Shown in pieces: positions 1 through 5,093 of a DNA stretch of 8,231 nt. This stretch comes from a bacterium (GTDB lineage: Bacteria > Chloroflexota > Dormibacteria > UBA8260 > Bog-877): contig JAJYWM010000027.1 in NCBI GenBank assembly GCA_021791455.1, positions 1-8,231 on the forward strand, read 5' to 3'. The translations under genes and the position numbers were made by a program. Under the pieces are notes generated by a model that ran no database searches, had not been told where the DNA came from, and saw only the letters and a program-made list of their open reading frames with translations. Numbering within the stretch: the first letter of the stretch is position 1; each line of letters begins with the position of its first letter.

Positions 1-60
1 AAGGGCGTAGATGTCGAGCAGGGTCGCCAGATCACCCACCAAAACCGCAGCCACATTCAC
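1..60 (-). CDS. 5' end of an unidentified gene (partial)
   Basis: A reading frame runs leftward from a GTG at 60-58 and stays open to the window edge, giving 20 residues that begin MNVAAVLVGDLATLL. I do not recognise the product. A GDL-x4-LD-x-Y pattern near the N terminus is loosely like DUF34/Nif3-family proteins, but this is too short to assign. The start is supported by a TATACT hexamer on the same strand (72-67) followed by exactly 6 nt and then the GTG, the geometry of a leaderless transcript. There is no Shine-Dalgarno sequence. The frame is also open upstream of this GTG, so an earlier start is not excluded. The gene is divergent from the ClC gene across about 136 bp. Confidence 0.4.
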   Translation of the reverse strand, partial: MNVAAVLVGDLATLLDIYAL

Positions 61-72
61 AGGGGCAGTATA
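61..72 (-). promoter_or_regulatory. -10 element of the leftward partial gene
   Basis: On the minus strand TATACT (72-67) lies 6 nt before the GTG at 60, so the predicted transcript would begin at or next to the start codon. No -35 hexamer resembling TTGACA is visible at 16-18 nt spacing. The call rests on hexamer quality and spacing only. Confidence 0.4.
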
Positions 73-184
73 GGTGGGCCAATTGAGAGAGCGATGGGAG
101 GCCCGCTCTTACCCGGGAGGGCCGGGGAAGCCGCCGGCGGGCCGGCATCCGTCTCTGAAACGCGCACCGGCGCGACCCGGCGCC

Positions 185-196
185 TAGAATCGGCCG
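185..196 (+). promoter_or_regulatory. -10 element of the ClC gene, leaderless arrangement
   Basis: TAGAAT (185-190) is followed by the six bases CGGCCG and then the GTG at 197. This matches a -10 element placed so that transcription starts at the initiation codon. I see no -35 hexamer at normal spacing and no Shine-Dalgarno sequence before 197. A perfect 10-bp palindrome (CCGCCGGCGG, 131-140) lies upstream in the divergent gap, with no evident role. Confidence 0.45.
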
Positions 197-1549
197 GTGG
201 GTGCGCAGGGCCGTGGTGTGGAGCAGGCCAACGTAGCGCCTCGCCTGGCCGATCTCCCCCTGCGGTTCTGGGTGTTAGTGGTCCTGACCGGCATCGCCGC
301 CGGCCTCGGAGCCATGCTGATGATGGCTGTTCTGAGAGCGGTTCAGCATCTGGCTTTCGACTATCACTCAGGGGAGTACTCCAGGGCAGCCGCCTCCCAC
401 GGCGACCTGCGCTTGGTTGTGGTTCTGGCCGTCGGGGGCCTGGTTACGGGGGTCGGTCTGTGGTCTGTGCGCAAGCTCGCGGGCGGCACGGGTGGTGAGC
501 CTACTGAGGTGGTCTGGACTGACTCCGGGCGGCTATCGCTTGGGTGGACCCTCATCACCGGCGCGCTCTCCGAGATCACGGTCGCCTTGGGAGGGTCGAT
601 AGGGAGGGAGGCCGCGCCGCAGCGCACGGGGGCCGCGGCGGGCGCGTTCTTGGGTCAGCGCTTCGGAGTCACCCAGGCTCAGCGCAACCTCCTCATCGCC
701 TGCGGGGCCGGCGCGGGGCTGGCGGCAGTCTACAACGTCCCCTTCGCGGGAGCGCTCTTCGCCATGGAGATCTACCTGGGGACTATGTCGCTTCCGCTGG
801 TCATGCCTGCCCTGCTCACCTCGGGGATCGCGACCGCGGTCTCCTGGATCACCCTGCCGGACCGGGCAGTCTACACCCTGCCCAAGCTGCCGAATCCGAC
901 CCTGTCGATCATGATCTTCGCTCTCGTGCTGGGACCGGCTGCCGGGGTCGCGTCCGCGGGGTATGTCCGCCTGATCGCCTGGGCGAGCGACCACCGGCCC
1001 AAAGGCAGGCTGCTTCTGTTGCAGCCGTTGCTGGTCTTCACAGCGCTCGGGCTGGTGGCGTTGCGCTATCCACTCCTGCTGGGCAACGGGGTTGATCTGG
1101 CCCAATTTGCGTTCACCGGCTCAGCCGGCCTGCTGACCCTGCTCGCTCTGACTGCGCTAAAGCCGATAGCCACCGCGAGTTGCCTTCGCAGCGGGGCCTC
1201 CGGTGGGCTCTTCACCCCAACCCTCAGCTTCGGTGCCGTCTTTGGAGCTCTTGCCGGGCAGTTGTGGCTTTTGGCCTGGCCGGGTCCGATGAGCGCGAGC
1301 TTCGCCATGATCGGGGCCGTGGCCCTGCTGGCAGCCGCCATCGAGGCGCCCCTCACCGGGATTGCCATGGTGATGGAGTTGACCAGGACGCTCTCCATCT
1401 CCGCCCCGATGCTGCTGGCAGTGGTGGGTGCGACCGTGGTGTCCCGGCGGTTGGACCTTCGCTCCATCTACTCGGCCAGGCTGTCGCCGGAGGGGCCGGC
1501 GCCGGCCGAGCGAGGACCGACTGCGGGACCGCAAGGAGGAGCGGGCTGA
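197..1549 (+). CDS. ClC-family chloride channel/transporter
   Basis: Integral membrane protein of 450 residues. It is expected to move chloride or a related anion across the cytoplasmic membrane as a homodimer. Family landmarks are visible: a GSGIP-like filter loop altered to AGGTGGEP (residues 95-102), the gating-glutamate motif GREAAP with E138, PFAGALFAMEI (182-192), the GxFxP-type motif GGLFTPTL (336-343), PLTGIAMVMELT (385-396), and a C-terminal IYSARL whose Y425 aligns with the ion-coordinating Tyr445 of E. coli ClC. There are no C-terminal CBS domains; the protein ends in a short Pro/Gly-rich tail. The position of the intracellular proton glutamate (E. coli Glu203) appears to be I192. 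Start chosen at GTG 197 because of the -10 element 6 nt upstream; GTG 218 is an in-frame alternative. The family is certain; channel versus exchanger is not. Confidence 0.93.
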   Translation: MGAQGRGVEQANVAPRLADLPLRFWVLVVLTGIAAGLGAMLMMAVLRAVQHLAFDYHSGEYSRAAASHGDLRLVVVLAVGGLVTGVGLWSVRKLAGGTGGEPTEVVWTDSGRLSLGWTLITGALSEITVALGGSIGREAAPQRTGAAAGAFLGQRFGVTQAQRNLLIACGAGAGLAAVYNVPFAGALFAMEIYLGTMSLPLVMPALLTSGIATAVSWITLPDRAVYTLPKLPNPTLSIMIFALVLGPAAGVASAGYVRLIAWASDHRPKGRLLLLQPLLVFTALGLVALRYPLLLGNGVDLAQFAFTGSAGLLTLLALTALKPIATASCLRSGASGGLFTPTLSFGAVFGALAGQLWLLAWPGPMSASFAMIGAVALLAAAIEAPLTGIAMVMELTRTLSISAPMLLAVVGATVVSRRLDLRSIYSARLSPEGPAPAERGPTAGPQGGAG

Positions 1550-1558
1550 TCCGACTTC

Positions 1559-1581
1559 GGCGCCAGCCTGGGACTGGCACC
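1559..1581. terminator. Possible bidirectional terminator between convergent genes
   Basis: Stem GCCAG (1562-1566) pairs with CTGGC (1574-1578) around a 7-nt loop, extended by GG/CC after one mismatch. It lies in the 49-bp gap between the ends of the ClC gene and the leftward MarR-like gene. No T-tract follows on either strand, so the call is tentative. Confidence 0.3.
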
Positions 1582-1598
1582 ACATGATGCCGCCCTGG

Positions 1599-2093
1599 TC
1601 AGATCACCCAGTCGTGATCCGACGAGTCGGATGGCCCACCTGACTTCTCATCTTCCCGAGGCCGGGGCACGGAGGTGCCGGAGGTCGCGGATGAATCGGA
1701 GGACAGGGAGAGAGCACCGTCCGCCATCAGGCCCACCAGCCGGTCGCGGAGCTCAGCGTCAAGGGTCTCCAGCACGCTGCCGATCAGGCCGGCCTGCGCG
1801 CGTCGCAAGGTCCGGATCAGGTCGTCCGCTCTTTCTGTGCGGTGCACGGTCCAGGTGCGGTCAAGACCTCTCAGGCGGCGCACCAGGCCCCGCCGAGCAA
1901 GCCTTGTTACGACCGCGCGAGCGACCGGCGGCTTGACGTCCAGGAGCTGGGCCACCTCCGAGACGGGTAGTCCAGAGTCGGGCAACTGGGTCAGTGTGTC
2001 CATCTCCAGCAGGCTGAGCAGGCGCAGTCGACGCCCCCCGTCAGTCCCCAGCCGTTGGAAGTACTGGCGCTCCAGGCGCAGCTGAGCCACCAT
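1599..2093 (-). CDS. MarR-type winged-helix transcriptional regulator
   Basis: A 164-residue protein with the MarR layout. It has a leading helix and a turn into QLPDSGLPVSEVAQLL (helix 2 region, 36-51), recognition-helix region KPPVARAVVTRLARRGLVRR (54-73), a wing containing DRTWTVHRTE (78-87), and a long C-terminal helix pair for dimerisation (about 88-124). The wing lacks the usual DxRDRR signature, having only LRGLDRTW, so this is the more divergent of the neighbouring MarR proteins. Residues 130-164 form a Ser/Asp/Glu/Pro-rich tail outside the domain. ATG 2093 is the first start after an in-frame TAG, and GAGGTGG lies directly before it with unusually short spacing. It follows the 155-residue MarR gene by 52 bp on the same strand, so both are probably co-transcribed. 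Ligand and targets are unknown. Confidence 0.8.
   Translation of the reverse strand: MVAQLRLERQYFQRLGTDGGRRLRLLSLLEMDTLTQLPDSGLPVSEVAQLLDVKPPVARAVVTRLARRGLVRRLRGLDRTWTVHRTERADDLIRTLRRAQAGLIGSVLETLDAELRDRLVGLMADGALSLSSDSSATSGTSVPRPREDEKSGGPSDSSDHDWVI
1617..1632. repeat. Perfect 7-bp inverted repeat at the 3' end of the MarR-like gene
   Basis: ATCCGAC (1617-1623) and GTCGGAT (1626-1632) are exact inverted copies separated by GA. The repeat falls in codons about 155-159 of the leftward regulator and 68 bp beyond the ClC stop. It could be an operator, part of a ClC terminator, or coincidence. Confidence 0.45.
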
Positions 2094-2145
2094 CCACCTC
2101 TACACCAACTCCGCCGTATCCGGGGGGGCGCTGGTGGGCTCGAGG

Positions 2146-2613
2146 TCAGCCATCCATGTGCGCCATGAGCACGTTGAGCACCTCGATGAAGGTCAGAAGT
2201 TGGCCGTTATCAAGCCTGGTGAGCATAGATCCCATCGCCTGCCGCTGCCAGCTGCGATAGCGTTGGAGCAGGCTCCGGGCCTGATCTGTCGGCGCCAGCC
2301 ACACCGACCTGCGGTCGTCTGGCTTGTAGCGGCGTTCCACGAGCCCCTGCTTGACCATGCGGTCGGCGAGCGCGGTGGCGGCGGCGCCGGTGATGCCGAC
2401 GGCATCGGCGAACTGTCTCATGGTCGCGCCGTCGGCTGGCAGAAACGCCAGGGCCCCCAGCTGATGCACTGTGATCGAGCCCAGCTCGTTACGCAGGTCC
2501 TCGGGCATGGAGAGCTCCAGGGTTCGTTGGAGCCGGGGCTGGACCCGCATCAGCTGTTCCAAGAGATCCTCGGGTACGACCGAGCTCCGCTTCTCCTCCC
2601 CAGAAGACTTCAC
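2146..2613 (-). CDS. MarR-family transcriptional regulator
   Basis: A 155-residue canonical MarR protein. It has an N-terminal dimerisation helix (about 16-45), ITVHQLGALAFLP (47-59), the HTH TMRQFADAVGITGAAATALADRMV (64-87), then GLVERRYKPDDRRSVWLAPTD, holding the DxRR wing signature at 99-102, and C-terminal helices (111-152). MarR dimers usually repress nearby genes and release DNA on binding a small phenolic or oxidised ligand; the ligand here is unknown. The start is GTG 2613. It has no Shine-Dalgarno sequence but lies 7 nt behind a -10 hexamer, suggesting a leaderless mRNA. It is divergent from the two-domain MarR gene. Over the HTH and wing (residues 64-113) about 31 of 50 positions match the C-terminal half of that protein, pointing to local duplication. 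It probably heads a two-gene unit with the gene at 2093-1599. Confidence 0.92.
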   Translation of the reverse strand: MKSSGEEKRSSVVPEDLLEQLMRVQPRLQRTLELSMPEDLRNELGSITVHQLGALAFLPADGATMRQFADAVGITGAAATALADRMVKQGLVERRYKPDDRRSVWLAPTDQARSLLQRYRSWQRQAMGSMLTRLDNGQLLTFIEVLNVLMAHMDG

Positions 2614-2650
2614 GGGACTAAGTATTCGCGTCGCTATGGCTCTTAGTCAA
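2614..2650 (-). promoter_or_regulatory. Promoter and overlapping operator of the leftward MarR unit
   Basis: On the minus strand TTGACT (2650-2645) is followed by 18 nt and AATACT (2626-2621), then 7 nt to the GTG at 2613. The -35 hexamer matches the consensus at 5 of 6 bases and the -10 at 4 of 6. A perfect inverted repeat, GACTAAG (2616-2622) and CTTAGTC (2642-2648), spans the promoter. One arm overlaps the -35, the other the end of the -10. A repressor bound here would block RNA polymerase, fitting autoregulation by a MarR protein. Which of the three regulators binds is inference. Confidence 0.55.
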
Positions 2651-2668
2651 TGTCCACGAGCCGGGGAG

Positions 2669-2692
2669 GTCGGAACCCGATATCATTCCGAC
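2669..2692 (+). promoter_or_regulatory. Inverted-repeat operator overlapping a -10 element
   Basis: GTCGGAA (2669-2675) and TTCCGAC (2686-2692) are perfect inverted copies with a 10-nt spacer, 24 bp in all, a normal size for a MarR-type operator. A TATCAT hexamer (2681-2686) lies inside it and could be the -10 of the rightward two-domain regulator, with transcription starting near 2693. No good -35 is visible. If translation began at ATG 2650, this repeat would be inside codons 7-15; its placement is one reason to prefer a later start. Confidence 0.45.
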
Positions 2693-2697
2693 GGCCA

Positions 2698-3633
2698 GTG
2701 AGTGAGAGTTCCGTGACCGAAGCCAGAGACCCCCATCAATCCACCGGTCCCGACGTCCTGGAGCGTTGCCTGCAGGCCGGTCAGAGAATGGTGAGTGAGC
2801 TGGTCACCGGCCTCCCGCCGCGTTCGCAGTCGCCACTGCGCGACCTCACCCTGGAGCAGATAGACGGTCTTCTGCAAATCCCGGATGAGGGCCAGCCGGA
2901 GGTGGACTTCATCTGCGAGCGCGGGCTACAGCCGGGAGGGGGCCAGCTCCTGGTCCGGTCCCTGCTGCGTCGGCGGCTCCTCACCCGAACCAGGGTCGAT
3001 GGAGTCCCTCGTGTCCAGCTCAGCGAGCGTGGGCGAAAGACGAAGGAGCAACTGGTGGGGCTGCGGCGCGGGCTCTTCGCCCGCATCATGGAGCGCCTGC
3101 GCCCGGAGCAGACCTCCTGGCTGGCGGGGCTTCTGTCCCGGATCACGGGCCCGGTGACTGAGCACCCGGACCCGGCGGATGAAAGGGGACCCGAGCAGGA
3201 TAGCGCAGAGGGGCTGCTAGAGAGCATGCTGCAGCTGCGCAGGGGGCTCGCTGACCTGCTCGGGGTTTCGGGCCGTGGCGAGGACGCCCTTTCCGATGTG
3301 ACTCTCCACCAGCAGGAGGCGTTGCTGCGCATGCCAACCGAAGGGTTGACCATGCGGGAATTCGCCAGGGCTCTTGGGATCGCCCACGGATCGGCGACCG
3401 CCCTGGCCGACCGGATGGTCGCCAGGGGTCTCGTGGAACGAGAGACGGATCCCTCGGATCGCAGGATCGTGCGCCTCCGGGTCACCGAGGTGGCGAGGGC
3501 AAGGGTCGACCGTCTGCGTGCCAGGCAGAGGGAGTCGGTCGAAAAGCTGCTGGCGGGTCTGGACGAGCAACACTTGCTGGCCCTGGGAGAGGTTGCTGAT
3601 CGGCTCAGGTCCGACCAGATGAGCCAAGAGTAG
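2698..3633 (+). CDS. Tandem two-domain MarR-type regulator
   Basis: One chain of about 311 residues (327 if ATG 2650 is used) contains two successive MarR-like domains. Numbered from ATG 2650, the first covers about 35-166 and the second about 187-321. Both share the same order: entry helix, LxDxTLxQ (64-69 and 214-220), LLxxP-x-EG, HTH, wing, and a long Arg-rich helix pair. The second is canonical, with TMREFARALGIAHGSATALADRMV and a DPSDRR wing (267-272). The first is degenerate: its recognition-helix region reads QPGGGQLLVRSLLRRRLL and the wing is shortened to RVDGVPRV. MarR proteins normally dimerise from single-domain subunits, so this could act as a pseudo-dimer or as a dimer of four domains (inference). 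A His/Pro/Asp/Glu-rich linker (about 167-186) joins the halves. GTG 2698 is preferred because a -10 and operator lie just upstream; GTG 2713 is also possible. None of the three has a clear Shine-Dalgarno sequence. Confidence 0.85.
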   Translation: MSESSVTEARDPHQSTGPDVLERCLQAGQRMVSELVTGLPPRSQSPLRDLTLEQIDGLLQIPDEGQPEVDFICERGLQPGGGQLLVRSLLRRRLLTRTRVDGVPRVQLSERGRKTKEQLVGLRRGLFARIMERLRPEQTSWLAGLLSRITGPVTEHPDPADERGPEQDSAEGLLESMLQLRRGLADLLGVSGRGEDALSDVTLHQQEALLRMPTEGLTMREFARALGIAHGSATALADRMVARGLVERETDPSDRRIVRLRVTEVARARVDRLRARQRESVEKLLAGLDEQHLLALGEVADRLRSDQMSQE

Positions 3634-3720
3634 CCGACGCTTGAGAAGGTGGTCTGGGGACCGCCGCCACCGGTGGCAAAACCATGGTTGCGATTGGAAT
3701 GAAACCGGGTCGGCCGTATT

Positions 3721-3797
3721 CCGTTAGTCCAGTCAGTGGGACCGTGCCGGGGATACCCCTGACGGTCCCACTTGGGATCACTGACCTGGAGGATCGG
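3721..3797 (+). promoter_or_regulatory. Structured leader able to pair the pfpI ribosome binding site
   Basis: A perfect 11-bp inverted repeat, AGTGGGACCGT (3735-3745) and ACGGTCCCACT (3762-3772), encloses a further GGGG-ATA-CCCC stem (3749-3759). Outside it, TCCAGTCAG (3728-3736) can pair with CTGACCTGGA (3781-3790), leaving one bulged C and competing with the inner stem for its last two bases. After a 4x4 internal loop, CCG (3721-3723) meets CGG (3795-3797). The right arm contains the first half of the GGAGG Shine-Dalgarno sequence (3788-3792). This could be a translational control element or a transcription terminator of the preceding regulator; no T-tract follows. Confidence 0.45.
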
Positions 3798-3799
3798 CT

Positions 3800-4309
3800 A
3801 TGAAGATCGCATGCTTGCTCGATGAGGGCTTTGAGGACTCGGAGTTCAAGGACCCCTACGACAACCTCAAGGCGGCGGGGCACGAGGTCTTGGTGGTCGG
3901 CTTCAAGGCCGGTCCCAAGGTCACCGGGTACCACAAGGAGGTTTATGTGGCGGTGGACCTAGATCTGGACCACGCCCACCCTCAGGACTTCGATGCGCTC
4001 TTCATTCCCGGCGGCGACTCTCCCGACCATCTGCGGGGAGATCAGCGTGCGATCGAGTTCGTGCGTCATTTCATGGCGGCCGACAAGCCTGTCTTGGCGA
4101 TCTGCCACGGACCGCAGCTGCTGCTCTCAGCAGGGGTCGCCGGCGGCCGCCGCATGACCGCCTGGAAGACGGTGCAGGGGGACCTCCGCTACGCCGGAGC
4201 CCACGTGACCGATGTCGAGGTTGTGGTGGATGGCAACCTGGTGACGTCGCGCCAGCCGGCGGACATCCCGGCATTCGTCGCCAAGGGTCTGGAGTTGCTC
4301 GCCGCCTGA
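3800..4309 (+). CDS. DJ-1/PfpI-family (ThiJ/PfpI) cysteine hydrolase
   Basis: A 169-residue cytoplasmic protein of the usual PfpI length and fold. The nucleophile elbow is AICHGPQLL, with C102 and H103 in the positions of Cys100 and His101 of Pyrococcus PfpI/PH1704. E12 in DEGFEDSE matches the glutamate that contacts the cysteine. IPGGDSPD (69-76) is the loop supplying the third catalytic acid from a neighbouring subunit, here D76 where PH1704 has Glu74. The family includes proteases, aldehyde hydratases and proposed deglycases; which activity applies here cannot be told from sequence. They are generally linked to oxidative or carbonyl stress. Start ATG 3800 has an excellent GGAGG at 3788-3792 (7-nt spacing), lying in a possible inhibitory stem. 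It is 166 bp downstream of the tandem-MarR gene on the same strand, so control by that regulator is plausible but unproven. Confidence 0.93.
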   Translation: MKIACLLDEGFEDSEFKDPYDNLKAAGHEVLVVGFKAGPKVTGYHKEVYVAVDLDLDHAHPQDFDALFIPGGDSPDHLRGDQRAIEFVRHFMAADKPVLAICHGPQLLLSAGVAGGRRMTAWKTVQGDLRYAGAHVTDVEVVVDGNLVTSRQPADIPAFVAKGLELLAA

Positions 4310-4323
4310 ATGAGGTGCCGACT

Positions 4324-4368
4324 CACTCCCGCGTCTCCTCCCCTTGGTTCGCGACCAGGGGGGGAGTG
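4324..4368 (+). terminator. Strong stem-loop after pfpI, probable terminator
   Basis: About 30 nt beyond the stop, CTCCCCTTGGT (4338-4348) can pair with ACCAGGGGGG plus the preceding bases (4354-4364) around a TCGCG loop, 11 pairs including two G-U. Alternatively CACTCCC (4324-4330) pairs with GGGAGTG (4362-4368) as an outer stem. No T-tract follows, as is common for terminators in G+C-rich genomes. A second hairpin follows directly at 4369-4389. Confidence 0.5.
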
Positions 4369-4419
4369 GCCTCCTCGGCTGAAGGAGGCGTGGGGCGGGG
4401 CCACCTCCTGACTGGTGGC
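4369..4419 (+). other. Two further stem-loops in tandem
   Basis: GCCTCCT (4369-4375) pairs perfectly with AGGAGGC (4383-4389) around a 7-nt loop. GCCACC (4400-4405) pairs with GGTGGC (4414-4419) around an 8-nt loop. With the preceding hairpin they make three consecutive stem-loops in under 100 nt. They may reinforce termination or be part of a small RNA. Confidence 0.35.
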
Positions 4420-4695
4420 TGCAGAGATGCCGCCCGTTGGAGGATCGCGACCGAGGAGGCGAGCGGCTTCCCCGCGGGCGCGTTCCCGGTCGGGGTTAGC
4501 CAGCGGGGCACCAGATAACGGTGCCACCTGATGTGATCAACGCCCATCGTGCCGTCGCAACCGGACTCTGGAGCCAGGTGTCTGGCTTGGGCCCAACGCG
4601 CTGGTCTCTCCGTCAACCTGCTCCGGTCGAAGTGTCCCTGACTGCGTGCTCCGTCACCCGTCTGCCCCACGCCGGATCTGTCCTCAGGTGGCATC

Positions 4696-4725
4696 GCTGC
4701 AGCCCCCCGGTCTTGGGGCAGCAGC
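4696..4725. other. Stable isolated hairpin in the non-coding gap
   Basis: GCTGC-A-GCCCC (4696-4706) faces GGGGC-A-GCAGC (4715-4725) around an 8-nt loop: ten Watson-Crick pairs broken by one A-A mismatch. The near-palindrome AAGGTCGGGACCTAA (4734-4748) follows. No adjacent gene explains it. It could be a terminator for an unseen transcript or part of a small RNA. Confidence 0.35.
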
Positions 4726-5093
4726 CTGGCCCTAAGGTCGGGACCTAACCTCGAGCTCCACCGGTCGTGGGGGCAATGCTATCGCCAGCGGGAGTGGCTT
4801 GTCCGGGCCGAGCATCTGCTGCAAAAGCATCTTTCGCTGGGCACACGGGCCGGCTGGGCAGGGGACCCCTACCGACAGGGTTCGCCCGGCCAGCCATCGG
4901 GGCCCGGGCGGGTTCGCCTGGTACATAGGGCATGCGGTACTCAGAGCCAGCTCGCCGTCGGAAGGTCCGGTGCCACACAGATCCTTGACGCCCGGTGACA
5001 CCCCCTGATTGAGCAAGGCACGGCACTGACCCCGCGGGCGGCCCGGTAAGCTTTTATGCGGTCGGGGGTTACTGCCGGGACAAGGAGGCGTTG

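Larger units (their letters stand above)
4310..5093. other. Non-coding gap of about 780 bp, rich in stem-loops
   Basis: I find no convincing gene. The open frames are short, of low-complexity Pro/Arg/Gly/Ser composition, lack Shine-Dalgarno sequences and show no recognisable domain. Besides the three hairpins after pfpI, there are GGCACC/GGTGCC (4507-4525), AGCCAG/CTGGCT with a GTGT loop (4572-4587) next to the palindrome TTGGGCCCAA (4587-4596), and a ten-pair stem with one A-A mismatch, GCTGCAGCCCC/GGGGCAGCAGC (4696-4725). No tRNA signature such as a TTCRANNC T-loop is seen. The last 40 bp contain the ctaA ribosome binding site and an AT-rich CTTTTAT pocket (5051-5057) that may be part of its promoter. 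Confidence 0.5.

Noticed and set aside
2650..2697. ATG 2650 as the start of the two-domain MarR gene
   Set aside because: Not excluded, but there is no Shine-Dalgarno or leaderless -10 before it. It would put the operator repeat and TATCAT inside codons, and the extra residues are outside the conserved domain.
3694..3722. TTGGAA-N17-TATTCC as a pfpI promoter
   Set aside because: The -10 matches the consensus at only three of six bases and lacks the final T. An ECF-type reading (GGAAT with a CGT-like -10) also has wrong spacing.
4323..4694. Minus-strand open frame of 123 codons in the non-coding gap
   Set aside because: It has Pro/Arg/Ser-rich composition, no recognisable domain and no ribosome binding site. 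It also runs through the pfpI terminator hairpins.
4732..5016. Minus-strand frames of 93-94 codons before ctaA
   Set aside because: Two overlapping frames of similar length and no family resemblance; open frames of this size are common by chance at this G+C content.
5091..5093. TTG 5091 as the ctaA start
   Set aside because: It lies only 2 nt after AAGGAGG; GTG 5094 has better spacing and a preferred start codon.
4310..5093. tRNA, T-box, cobalamin riboswitch or other known RNA in the long gap
   Set aside because: GGTGCCACC and GGTTCG fragments first looked suggestive, but no T-loop, T-box core or conserved riboswitch box is present.
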